In this document: piece after piece, positions 25,044 through 33,436 of the stretch
How positions within the stretch are numbered: the stretch's first letter is position 1
How the letters are laid out: each line of letters starts with the position of its first letter
Source of the DNA: Deltaproteobacteria bacterium
Lineage (GTDB): Bacteria; Myxococcota_A; UBA9160; JAJDAL01
NCBI GenBank assembly: GCA_029261875.1
Contig: JAJDAL010000049.1
Location: 62,001-126,000 of the forward strand
Reading direction: 5' to 3'
DNA length: 64,000 bases
Program-made: the position numbers and the translations under genes
Notes under the pieces: generated by a model
Databases searched by the model: none
The model's input: the letters and a program-made list of their open reading frames with translations, nothing else
What the model was told of the DNA's origin: nothing

Positions 25044-25361
25044 GGCGTTTGGGAAGTTAAAGGAGATCGCGATGAAGCACCGCCGCTCGGGAGGTTCGGC
25101 GCGCGCGCTTTCCGCGATCCGCGCGCGAAGGCATAACGGTCGCGTTGCGGCTTCGTCGGCTCGACGAGGGTCCGTGCCCCCCGGTCGACCCGGTGGATGC
25201 GATGTGCGGCAGCGGATGCGCAGATTCCCGCGAGTGCGCTGTTGGAGATCGGAAAGATCTCCAAGGAAATCCAATACGCTGTGGGGTAAAGCTTGTATGC
25301 TTTCTCAAGCGTGGTCCGGAAGAGGCCGATCTTGAATAGGTTTCCGAACGAGGTGCAGATT
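25044..25361. other. 318-base divergent intergenic region
   Basis: This is the longest stretch without a confident gene. It separates the divergent lipoprotein and metallopeptidase genes and should hold both promoters. It contains a perfect 9-bp inverted repeat at 25242-25264 (own entry) and a weaker GCTTG/CAAGC pair near 25290-25310. A plus-strand 87-codon frame at 25072-25335 follows a good AAAGGAG site, but it is Arg/Ser-rich and its codon use drifts toward AGA and AGG in the second half, so I do not call it a gene. No tRNA or riboswitch is recognised. Confidence 0.6.
25242..25264. repeat. Perfect 9-bp inverted repeat with 5-nt loop
   Basis: TTGGAGATC, loop GGAAA, then GATCTCCAA, a perfect 9-bp stem. 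It lies 98 bases upstream of the metallopeptidase start with no T-run after it on either strand, so it is not a classical terminator. It could be an operator for a dimeric repressor or an RNA hairpin in the 5' leader. The loop is purine-only. No related copy is seen elsewhere in the window. Confidence 0.5.
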
Positions 25362-26183
25362 GTGACGAGGCGGCGAGCGGGTGTTTTCGGCGTGCTGGCG
25401 ACCCTGGGAATCGTGTGGTTCGCCTCGCCCGCTCCGGCGGCGGATCGCGGCAACGACGGCCAGTTCGACCGGCGCGAATCTTCGCATTTCGTCCTGTATC
25501 AAGATGTCGACATCGACGAGCGTTCGGGCTTCCACGGCTCGGTTCGCTTCGAGCGCGAAGTGCTGCGGATTCTCGAAGCCGGATACGACCGCCTGGACAA
25601 GTTCCTGGGGCTGCGTCCGCGCAGGCCCATCGAGGTGGTGGTCTACGACCCGGATGCCTTCGCGGCTCAGTTCACCGGGTTGTTTCGTTTTCCCGCGGCC
25701 GGTTTCTATCACGGCGTGATCCGCGTCCGCGGAGATACCGTGGCCAGCGCGCAGCTCGAACGGGTGCTCTACCACGAGCTCGTCCACGCCGCCCTCGACG
25801 AGGCAGCGCCGAACTACCGCTATCCCGCATGGGTGAACGAGGGGCTCGCCGAGTGGTTCGAAATGCGTTCCTTCGGGAAGCGGCGCCTCTCCACCGGGGA
25901 GTTGGACGCGCTGCAGCGAGCCGCCGCACAGAACGCGCTGCTGCCGCTGCGCGCGCTCTCGACGCCTTCTTTGGGTCACCTCGACCCGAACACCGCGCGC
26001 TTCGCCTATCTCCAGTCCTACGCGATCTTCGCCTGGCTCGCGAACAGCCACGGGGACCCCGCGATCGAACGCTTCGCCAGCGACCTCGCGCGCAGCCGCA
26101 ATCTCGATCGAACCCTGCGGCGCGTATTCCGCACGGACATGCGAAAGCTCGAGCAGGAATTTACCCGCTACCTGGGCGGCTAA
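25362..26183 (+). CDS. Secreted gluzincin metallopeptidase (peptidase MA-like)
   Basis: A 273-residue protein with an N-terminal signal peptide (cleavage near SPAPAA, residues 22-27) and a zinc-peptidase domain. The active site is HELVH (138-142), with the Glu of VNEGLAEWFE (160 or 164) as the third zinc ligand, the arrangement of peptidase MA family members. The N-terminal part (ESSHFVLYQDVD) and VVVYDPDAF are also seen in that family. GTG 25362 is chosen as it places the signal peptide at the start. The C-terminal tail runs into SYAIFAWLAN and a helical end. It acts in the periplasm or outside. The target protein is unknown. The gene is 31 bases upstream of the SCO gene and may be co-transcribed with it. 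Confidence 0.78.
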   Translation: MTRRRAGVFGVLATLGIVWFASPAPAADRGNDGQFDRRESSHFVLYQDVDIDERSGFHGSVRFEREVLRILEAGYDRLDKFLGLRPRRPIEVVVYDPDAFAAQFTGLFRFPAAGFYHGVIRVRGDTVASAQLERVLYHELVHAALDEAAPNYRYPAWVNEGLAEWFEMRSFGKRRLSTGELDALQRAAAQNALLPLRALSTPSLGHLDPNTARFAYLQSYAIFAWLANSHGDPAIERFASDLARSRNLDRTLRRVFRTDMRKLEQEFTRYLGG

Positions 26184-26214
26184 AGGGCCGACGGACTTCC
26201 GCTACGCTTCGGCC

Positions 26215-27042
26215 ATGACGACCCGACGGATGCTTTCGGCGCTGGCCTTGGTGGCACTGCTCGCCGCCTGCTCGGACCCCGAGCCCACTTCTTTTTCCGG
26301 AACCGGCGTGGTGCAGGAGGTGATGGCCGCCGACCGCCAGGTGGTCATCGAGCACGAGGACATCGAGGGGCTGATGCCCGCCATGACGATGAACTTCGAC
26401 GTCCTGGCGGGGGCCCTGCCCGAGGGGCTCCGCGCGGGCGATCGGGTTCAGTTCATTCTCCAGCGCGACAGCAAGCAATTCCGGATCTCGTCCCTGCGCG
26501 TATTGGGTGAGGGCGAAGTGGTGGCCGCCCGGCCGCGGGTGGCCGATGTGGCGGCGCGTGCCGATTGGGCGCCGGATTTCGAACTCACGGACTCCACCGG
26601 TTCGCGGGTTTCGCTGCGGAATCTGCGCGGCAAAGCGGTGCTGCTGGATTTCGTGTTCACGACCTGTCCCGGGCCGTGCCCGATTCAGACCGGTCGTCAG
26701 GTGGATCTGCAGCGGGCGCTCCCCCCGGAGCTCGCGGCGCAGACCTGGTTCGTCTCCATCTCGCTCGACCCGAAGACCGATACGCCCGAAGCCATGGCCG
26801 CCTATGCGGCCAAGCGGGGTGCGGACACGGCGCAGTGGTCGTTCTTGACCGGCGATCCCGAAGTCGTGAGCGATGTGATCGCGCGCTACGGGATCGGGAC
26901 CATCCGCGAGCAGGACGGGAACATCGACCACATGCTCGTCACCTTCCTGATCGATCCCGAAGGGCGCATTGCGGAGCGCTACATGGGTCTCGATCACGAT
27001 GTCGCGGAACTCTTGGCGGGTCTCGCGCGCGTCCTCGACTGA
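26215..27042 (+). CDS. CusF-SCO1 fusion lipoprotein, copper delivery to cytochrome oxidase
   Basis: A 275-residue lipoprotein (lipobox LLAAC, Cys19) with two copper domains. Residues 28-95 are CusF-like: GTGVVQEVMAADRQVVIEHED then GLMPAMTMNFDV, where the methionines and His bind Cu(I). Residues 115-275 are SCO1/SenC: TTCPGPCP gives the CxxxC pair (C151, C155) and NIDHML the His239 ligand. SCO proteins load copper into the CuA site of cytochrome c oxidase or act as thiol reductants. The fusion puts a metal-capturing unit next to the inserter on one membrane-anchored chain. The ThiO-like gene starts three bases after its stop. No oxidase gene is in the window. Confidence 0.9.
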   Translation: MTTRRMLSALALVALLAACSDPEPTSFSGTGVVQEVMAADRQVVIEHEDIEGLMPAMTMNFDVLAGALPEGLRAGDRVQFILQRDSKQFRISSLRVLGEGEVVAARPRVADVAARADWAPDFELTDSTGSRVSLRNLRGKAVLLDFVFTTCPGPCPIQTGRQVDLQRALPPELAAQTWFVSISLDPKTDTPEAMAAYAAKRGADTAQWSFLTGDPEVVSDVIARYGIGTIREQDGNIDHMLVTFLIDPEGRIAERYMGLDHDVAELLAGLARVLD

Positions 27043-27045
27043 TCC

Positions 27046-28155
27046 ATGGCGACGGATGTCCTGATCGTGGGCGGGGGTGTGATCGGCAGCGCCGTCGCCT
27101 TCTACGCCGCACGCGAGGGGGTGCGGGTAACGCTGCTCGAACGCGACGCGGTGGCGAGCCACGCCTCGGGTGTGGCGGCCGGTGTGCTCACGCCCATCGG
27201 CGGTCGCGAGCGGGGGCCTGGGCTCGGACCCTTTGCGCGCCGCAGCGCGGACCAATTCCCCGGACTCGTGGAAGAACTTCGCGCGTGTTCCGGTATCGAT
27301 CCGGAGTACGAACGCCCCGGCCTGTTGAGCGTCGCCCTGTCGGATGTTGAGGCCGCCTCGTTGCGGGAGAGCGACGCCCATCGCAGCGGCGACGCCGAGT
27401 GGATCGACGGCCCGGCCGTGCGGACCGCGCATCCCCTGGTGTCGCCCGAGGTGCGCGGCGCTTTGTGGTCGGCGGACGAAGCCAACGTTCGCAGTGCGCT
27501 GTTGACGCGCGCTTTCGCGCGGGCAGCGGTGCAGTTGGGCGCGGTCGTCGAAAGCGGGATCTCGGTGCGCCGCGTCCGCGTCGAACGGGGCCGCGCCACG
27601 GGGGTCGAAACCGCGGCGGGCTTTCGCGCCGCCGGTTGTGTGGTCGTGTGCGCCGGACCGTGGACGCCGCCGCTCGCGGGTACGCGGGCGTATCCGGGAG
27701 AAACCTTTCGCATCGTTCCCACCCGCGGACAGATTCTGTCCCTCGATGCCCCGGCGACGCCGCTGCGTCCGATGCTCGAAGGCGCCGGCGTGTACCTGGT
27801 TCCCAAACGCGATGGAAGCGTCGTGGTGGGCGCGACCGAAGAGGACGCGGGATTCGATCGCCGGGTGACGGCGGCGGGGGTGCGCTGGCTCCTGGAGCGG
27901 GCGGAGCGCGCGGTGCCGGCGCTTTCCCACTGCACGTTTCGGGGTGCCTCCGCGGGGCTGCGGCCGCGCACGCCCGACGGCCTGCCGATGATCGGTCCGG
28001 TTCCGGGTTGCGAGGGTCTCGCGCTGGCGTCGGGGCACCACCGCTGCGGAATTCTACTCAGTCCCGTGACGGGTCAATTGATCGCCGGTTGGATTACGGG
28101 CAAGGGGATTCCCGACGAGGCGGCGTTGTTCCTTCCCCAACGCTTCGTCGCGTAG
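27046..28155 (+). CDS. thiO: FAD-dependent glycine oxidase-like amine oxidoreductase (ThiO type)
   Basis: A 369-residue DAO-fold flavoenzyme. The N-terminal FAD motif is VLIVGGGVIGSAVAF (5-19), followed by LLERD. Family blocks ASGVAAGVLTP, GALWSADEANVRS, CAGPWTPPLAG, VGATEEDAGFDRRVTAAG and GLRPRTPDGLPMIGP are in the order of glycine oxidase ThiO, which makes the iminoglycine used in thiamine thiazole assembly. No other thiamine gene is nearby, so a broader amino-acid or amine oxidase is possible. It is cytoplasmic, and starts three bases after the CusF-SCO stop, so the pair is probably one transcript, a pairing I cannot explain. Confidence 0.78.
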   Translation: MATDVLIVGGGVIGSAVAFYAAREGVRVTLLERDAVASHASGVAAGVLTPIGGRERGPGLGPFARRSADQFPGLVEELRACSGIDPEYERPGLLSVALSDVEAASLRESDAHRSGDAEWIDGPAVRTAHPLVSPEVRGALWSADEANVRSALLTRAFARAAVQLGAVVESGISVRRVRVERGRATGVETAAGFRAAGCVVVCAGPWTPPLAGTRAYPGETFRIVPTRGQILSLDAPATPLRPMLEGAGVYLVPKRDGSVVVGATEEDAGFDRRVTAAGVRWLLERAERAVPALSHCTFRGASAGLRPRTPDGLPMIGPVPGCEGLALASGHHRCGILLSPVTGQLIAGWITGKGIPDEAALFLPQRFVA

Positions 28156-28165
28156 CGCAGCGCGT

Positions 28166-29089
28166 TCAGCGCGGGCGCCAGCGCTCCCAACCGCGTCCTT
28201 CGTGACCGAAGCGAAACAGATCCGGATGCAGGGCTTCGGCGAGGATCTCCAGGGAGTCGACCATGCGCGGACCCGGACGGTTGAAATACGCGTTTCCGTC
28301 CGCGAGGAAGACCTTCGCGTCCTTCACCGCGCGAAGGTCGGACCATTCCGGGCGCTCGCAGAGGGGGGCCATTTCGGCGCGCGTCCGGTCGAGATCGAAG
28401 CCGCAGGGGAACACGAAGATGCAATCCGGGTCCGCCTGCCAGAGGGCTTCGGGTTCGAGCCACGGAGCGTGTTCGCCCGCACGACCGAACAGGCATTTTC
28501 CGCCGGCCAGGGTCACGAGCTCCGGAATCCAATTGCCGCCGGCCATCAAGGGGTCGATCCAGTCGATGCACGCGACCCGGGGACGCCTTTTTTCGCGCAT
28601 GGATTGTTCGGCGATCGAGGTCACGCAGAGCGTGAGGCCTTGGACGATCGCTGCGCCGCGATCCTCCAGGCCCGCGGCGAGCGCCACGCGGCCGAAGTCG
28701 TCCCAGATGTCCTGCAAGCGATTGGGTTCGAGGGAGACGACCTGGGGCGCGTTTCCGATCCAGTCGGAGACCGCGCCCTCCAAATCCTTCGGGGTCACGG
28801 CGCAGACTTCGCATTGGGACTGGGTGAGGATCAGGTCCGGTTCCAGGGACCGCAGCCGATCCGCGTCCACGCGATAAACCGACAGGCCGTCGCGCACGAG
28901 CTGCTTCACGTCGCGATCGATGGCGGCGCCCGGTTGCCCGGCGTCGATCTTCGCCTCGGTACAGACCGGCAGGTCGCGGACGTGGGCGGGGAAGTCGCAT
29001 TCGTGGGATCGGCCCACGAGTTGGTCCCCGAGCCCCAGCGCGCAGGCGATTTCGGTCGTGCTCGGGAGTAGGGATACGATGCGGGCCAT
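28166..29089 (-). CDS. BtuF-like cobalamin-binding protein lacking a signal peptide
   Basis: A 307-residue helical-backbone substrate-binding protein of the BtuF/FhuD fold: RIVSLLPSTTEIACALGLGDQLVGRSHECDFP at the start, then LEPDLILTQSQCEVCAV, and a C-terminal lobe with GGNWIPELVTLAGG and ADGNAYFNRPGPR. This matches the family annotated as cobalamin-binding proteins. No export signal or lipobox is seen, and no ABC transporter genes are nearby, so it is likely cytoplasmic and may work as a corrinoid carrier or sensor. ATG 29089 is chosen over upstream starts because the family begins at this point. Convergent with the ThiO-like gene, ten bases apart. Confidence 0.75.
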   Translation of the reverse strand: MARIVSLLPSTTEIACALGLGDQLVGRSHECDFPAHVRDLPVCTEAKIDAGQPGAAIDRDVKQLVRDGLSVYRVDADRLRSLEPDLILTQSQCEVCAVTPKDLEGAVSDWIGNAPQVVSLEPNRLQDIWDDFGRVALAAGLEDRGAAIVQGLTLCVTSIAEQSMREKRRPRVACIDWIDPLMAGGNWIPELVTLAGGKCLFGRAGEHAPWLEPEALWQADPDCIFVFPCGFDLDRTRAEMAPLCERPEWSDLRAVKDAKVFLADGNAYFNRPGPRMVDSLEILAEALHPDLFRFGHEGRGWERWRPR

Positions 29090-29194
29090 GATTTGGAGCC
29101 CTGAGACTACCAGAGCGCGGCCGCTCAACCGCCGTAGCGTTGGCAGGAAGTCGACTCCCCCCGCAGGTCACCGGGCGCTACTGTGAGGATCGCG

Positions 29195-32100
29195 ATGGAC
29201 GACCAACCGGCCCTCCACCCCGCCATTCGAGATTGGTTCGAAGCACGCTTTCCGGCAGGCCCGACCGAGGCCCAGGCTGAAGGCTGGCCCGCCATCGCCG
29301 CGGGGCAGGACACGCTGATCGCGGCGCCGACGGGTTCCGGTAAGACGCTGGCCGCGTTCCTCATGTGCATCAACCAGTTGTTCGAACAAGCCGGCGAATC
29401 CGGCGAACTCGAAGATCGCACACAGGTCCTCTACATCTCGCCCCTGAAGGCCCTGACCGTCGACATCCAGCAGAACCTCGAGACCCCCCTGGCGGAGATT
29501 CGCCGTCGCGCGGAAGCCCTCGGGATCCGCGCCCCCGCCGTGCGGGCCCTGGTCCGCAGCGGCGATACGCCGAGTTCCGCCCGGGCCGCCATGTTGAAGC
29601 GCCCGCCCCACATCCTGATCACGACGCCGGAATCGCTCTTCCTGCTGGTGACCGCCCAGAAGAGCCGCGAAGCCCTGCGCTCGGTTCGAACCGTGATCGT
29701 GGACGAAATCCACGCGGTGGCGGGCGATAAGCGCGGATCGCATCTCGCCCTCACCCTCGAACGCTTGGAGGCCCTGTGCGATGTGCGTCCGACCCGCATC
29801 GGACTCTCCGCCACCCAGCGTCCGATCGAAACCGTGGCGCGCCTGTTGGTGGGCGCGGGCGAAGCGCGCAGTGATCCCAGCGGCGCGCCGCTTTGCACCC
29901 TGGTCGATCGCGGACACCGCCGCACCCTCGACCTCGGGATCGAAGTTCCGGATTCCGAACTCGAAGCCGTGGCGTCCCACGAGCAGTGGGACGAAATGCT
30001 CGACCGCATTGCGACCTATGTGGACCGTCATCGCACGACGTTGGTGTTCGTCAATACGCGGCGCATGGCGGAGCGTTTGGCCCATCGCCTGGCGGAGCGT
30101 CTAGGCGAGGAGCGCGTGGCCTCCCACCACGGAAGCCTTTCGAAGGATCGCCGTTTGCGGGTCGAGGAACGGCTGCGGGCCGGGCAGCTCGGCGCGTTGG
30201 TGGCGACGGCGTCCCTGGAACTCGGCATCGACATCGGGCCCGTGGAGCTCGTGTGCCACATCGGCTCCCCGCGGCGCTTTTCCACGTTCTTGCAGCGCGT
30301 GGGGCGCTCGGGGCACACCCTCGGCGCGATCCCCAAAGGTCGTATCTTTCCCACCACCCGCGACGAACTGGTGGAGTGCGCGGCACTGGTGCGCGGAACC
30401 TTGAACGGGAGTCTCGATCGGCTCGTTTTCCCTTTGGCCCCCCTCGACATCCTGGCCCAGCAGATCGTGGCGGCGTGCGCGGCGGACGAATGGCGCGAAG
30501 AGGATCTGTTCGCCCTCGTGCGGCGCGCCGCGCCTTTCGCGGCGCTCGAGCGCAAGGACTTCGACGCCACGGTCGAGATGCTGTCCGAAGGCATTACGAC
30601 CGGGCGGGGCCGCCGCGCCGCGTATCTGCATCGCGATCGGATTCACGGTGTCCTGCGCGGCCGACGCGGTGCGCGCCTGGCCGCATTGACTTCCGGGGGC
30701 GCGATACCCGACACGGCGGATTACCGCGTCGTCGCGGACCCGGACGACACCTTCGTGGGAACCGTCAACGAAGATTGGGCGATCGAGAGCCAGGCGGGCG
30801 ACATCTTCCTGCTCGGCAGTACGTCGTGGCAGATCCGGCGCATCGAATCCGGCATCGTCCGCGTGACGGACGCCCACGGCGCCCCGCCCACGGTTCCCTT
30901 CTGGCTCGGCGAAGCGCCGGCGCGTTCCGCGGAGCTCTCGGAAGCGGTTTCGGTTCTGCGCGCGGAAATCGCTCAGCGCCTCGCGGACGATTCGCCGGAC
31001 GCGGTTCGCGCGTGGCTCGAAGCCTTCACGGGGGTCGATGCCGCCGGGGCAGACCAGCTCGTTCGCTACGTGGCGGCGGCCGCGGAAGCCCTGGGCGTGG
31101 TGCCGAGTCAATCGGATGTGGTGGTCGAGCGCTTCTTCGATGAAACCGGTGGCATGCAGCTCGTCCTCCACGCGCCTTTCGGGGGGCGGATCAATCGCGG
31201 TCTCGGTCTTGCCCTGCGCAAGCGCTTCTGTCGCAGCTTCGACTTCGAATTGCAGGCCGCCGCCAACGACGATGCGGTGGTGTTGTCCTTGGGACCGCAA
31301 CACAGCTTCCCCCTGGAAGATCTGATGAAATTCCTGACGCCGACGACGGTTCGCACGGCGCTTTCCCAGGCCTTTCTCGATTCCCCCATGTTCACCGCCC
31401 GCTGGCGCTGGAATCTGGGGCGTGCGCTCGCGGTGCTGCGTTTTCGCGGGGGCAAGAAGAATCCGCCCCCGATTCAGCGCATGGAGGCCGACGACTTCAT
31501 GGCGGCGCTGTTCCCCAGCCTGGCGGCGTGTCAGGAAAACGTCGCCGGTCCGATCGAAATTCCCGACCACCCCCTCGTGCAGCAAACCATTCACGATTGT
31601 TTGACGGAAGCGTCGGACATCGAGGGCCTCGAACGGGTGTTGGCCGCGATCGCGTCGGGTTCGATTCGCGTCCACAGTTGCGACACCACCGAGCCGTCCC
31701 CCCTGGCACACGAAATTTTGAACGGTCGCCCGTACACGTTCCTCGACGACGCGCCCCTCGAAGAGCGGCGCACGCGCGCGGTCGCCCTGCGTCGCGGTCT
31801 GCCGGAAAGCGGTCGCGATCTAGGTCGCCTGGACGCCAGTGCGATCGAGCGCGTGCGCGACGAAGCGCGTCCCCAACCGCGCGATTCCGAAGAGCTGCAC
31901 GATGCCTTGTTGGGACTCGTGATCCTGCGGCCCCGAACCGAGTTGTGCGCCGCGTTCGACGCGCTCACGGCGGCCGGACGCGCCAGCGTATTGCACGCGG
32001 AAGGCGACCGTTTCTGGGTCGCGGCCGAGAATCTTCCGCTCGCCCGGGCGCTGTTTCCCGCCGCGCGCTTCATCCCCGAGCTCTTCTTGCCCGAGGCGTT

Positions 32101-33436
32101 GTCCGCGCACGTGTCCGATGCCGAAAGCGCACGGCTCGCGGCGGTGCGCGGGCATCTCGACTGCGGTGGGCCCGTCGAAGCGAAGGCCTTGGCGGATGCG
32201 CTGGGGCAGACCGAATCCGACGTCCTGATTGCCCTGGCGGCCCTCGAAGCCGAAGGCTTTGCCTTGCGGGGCCGCTTCGATTCCGCGCTGGCGGGCGAAC
32301 AGTTCTGCGCCCGGCGCTTGCTGGCGCGCATTCACGCCTACACCCAGGAACGTCTGCGCAAGGAAATCGAACCCGTCACCGCCCAGGACTTCCTGCGTTT
32401 CTTGTTCCGCTGGCAGCACGCTGCACCGGACGTTCAACGCGAGGGTCGGCGCGGTCTGCTCGCGGTGGTGGAACAGTTGCAGGGTTTCGAACTCGCGGCG
32501 GGGGCCTGGGAGAAGGACGTCTTTGCGGCTCGCGTGGCGGCGTATCGTTCGGAGTGGCTCGATGAACTCTGTTTCCGCGGCGAAGTCTTGTGGGGGCGCC
32601 TGGCGCCCCGCGCGACGCCGGCTGAAAGCAGCGAAGGGCGGGGCGGTCGCACGCCGTCGCGCGCAACGCCCATTACGCTCGCCCAGCGCGCCGACTGCGC
32701 GTGGTTGCTGCCCGCGGTGCGGGGAGAGGAGGAGCCCCAGGAACCGGGTCCCGGTGCCGCGCTCGATCTACTCGACGCGCTCCGAGAACGCGGGCCCATG
32801 TTTCACGCGGAGCTGGCCGCTGCGAGCGCGCGGTTGCCTGTGGAGATCGAAGAAGGGTTGTGGGAACTCGTGTCCCGGGGGCTCGTGTCGGCGGATGGCT
32901 TCGCGGCGGTGCGGAATCTGCTCGGCGCACGGGAAGCCTGGGGGCGCCGACGTGCACGCGGACGGCGAAATCGTCGGCAGGTGCCCTCGGCAGCCGGGCG
33001 TTGGGCGCGCCTCTTGCCGGCGGGGCCCTGTCCCGACCGCGACACCCTCGCCGAAGCCATCGCGAATCAGCTCCTGCGGCGTTGGGGCGTGGTATTCCGA
33101 GACCTGATGGTGCGCGAATCCTTTGCGCTGCCCTGGCGCGAGATCCTATACGCCTTTCGCCGCCTCGAAGCGCGCGGGACGATTCGCGGCGGGCGCTTCG
33201 TCACGGGCTTCGTGGGCGAGCAATACGCGTTGCCCGGGGCCGTCGAGGCTCTGCGCCGCACGCGCCGAAGGCCCCGGGACGGCGAGCGGGTGCGCGTCGG
33301 TGCCGCGGATCCGCTCAATCTCGTCGGCATCCTCACACCCGGTCCGCGAATTCCCACGACCGCCAAGATTCCGGTGATCTATCGCGACGGACTGCCCGTG
33401 GCCGCGGCGGACGAGCCGCGCCAGCAAGCCTCATGA
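29195..33436 (+). CDS. lhr: Lhr-type superfamily 2 ATP-dependent helicase
   Basis: A 1413-residue Lhr, close to the 1500-residue full-length family. Motifs: APTGSGKT (44-51), DEIHAV (170-175), LSATQRP near 200, ASLELGIDIGPVELV and QRVGRSGH (about 355-370). The N-terminal RecA cores are followed by a winged-helix region and then about 500 residues of the Lhr C-terminal part. It translocates 3' to 5' on single-stranded DNA and is linked to DNA repair. ATG 29195 is preferred over GTG 29183 because GAGGATCGCG precedes it as a ribosome site. The stop overlaps the AidB-like start as ATGA, so both are translated together. Confidence 0.92.
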   Translation: MDDQPALHPAIRDWFEARFPAGPTEAQAEGWPAIAAGQDTLIAAPTGSGKTLAAFLMCINQLFEQAGESGELEDRTQVLYISPLKALTVDIQQNLETPLAEIRRRAEALGIRAPAVRALVRSGDTPSSARAAMLKRPPHILITTPESLFLLVTAQKSREALRSVRTVIVDEIHAVAGDKRGSHLALTLERLEALCDVRPTRIGLSATQRPIETVARLLVGAGEARSDPSGAPLCTLVDRGHRRTLDLGIEVPDSELEAVASHEQWDEMLDRIATYVDRHRTTLVFVNTRRMAERLAHRLAERLGEERVASHHGSLSKDRRLRVEERLRAGQLGALVATASLELGIDIGPVELVCHIGSPRRFSTFLQRVGRSGHTLGAIPKGRIFPTTRDELVECAALVRGTLNGSLDRLVFPLAPLDILAQQIVAACAADEWREEDLFALVRRAAPFAALERKDFDATVEMLSEGITTGRGRRAAYLHRDRIHGVLRGRRGARLAALTSGGAIPDTADYRVVADPDDTFVGTVNEDWAIESQAGDIFLLGSTSWQIRRIESGIVRVTDAHGAPPTVPFWLGEAPARSAELSEAVSVLRAEIAQRLADDSPDAVRAWLEAFTGVDAAGADQLVRYVAAAAEALGVVPSQSDVVVERFFDETGGMQLVLHAPFGGRINRGLGLALRKRFCRSFDFELQAAANDDAVVLSLGPQHSFPLEDLMKFLTPTTVRTALSQAFLDSPMFTARWRWNLGRALAVLRFRGGKKNPPPIQRMEADDFMAALFPSLAACQENVAGPIEIPDHPLVQQTIHDCLTEASDIEGLERVLAAIASGSIRVHSCDTTEPSPLAHEILNGRPYTFLDDAPLEERRTRAVALRRGLPESGRDLGRLDASAIERVRDEARPQPRDSEELHDALLGLVILRPRTELCAAFDALTAAGRASVLHAEGDRFWVAAENLPLARALFPAARFIPELFLPEALSAHVSDAESARLAAVRGHLDCGGPVEAKALADALGQTESDVLIALAALEAEGFALRGRFDSALAGEQFCARRLLARIHAYTQERLRKEIEPVTAQDFLRFLFRWQHAAPDVQREGRRGLLAVVEQLQGFELAAGAWEKDVFAARVAAYRSEWLDELCFRGEVLWGRLAPRATPAESSEGRGGRTPSRATPITLAQRADCAWLLPAVRGEEEPQEPGPGAALDLLDALRERGPMFHAELAAASARLPVEIEEGLWELVSRGLVSADGFAAVRNLLGAREAWGRRRARGRRNRRQVPSAAGRWARLLPAGPCPDRDTLAEAIANQLLRRWGVVFRDLMVRESFALPWREILYAFRRLEARGTIRGGRFVTGFVGEQYALPGAVEALRRTRRRPRDGERVRVGAADPLNLVGILTPGPRIPTTAKIPVIYRDGLPVAAADEPRQQAS

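Noticed and set aside
25072..25335. 87-codon plus-strand frame with a good AAAGGAG site
   Set aside because: Arg/Ser-rich product, codon use changes to AGA and AGG in its second half, and no family resemblance. It lies in a divergent promoter region.
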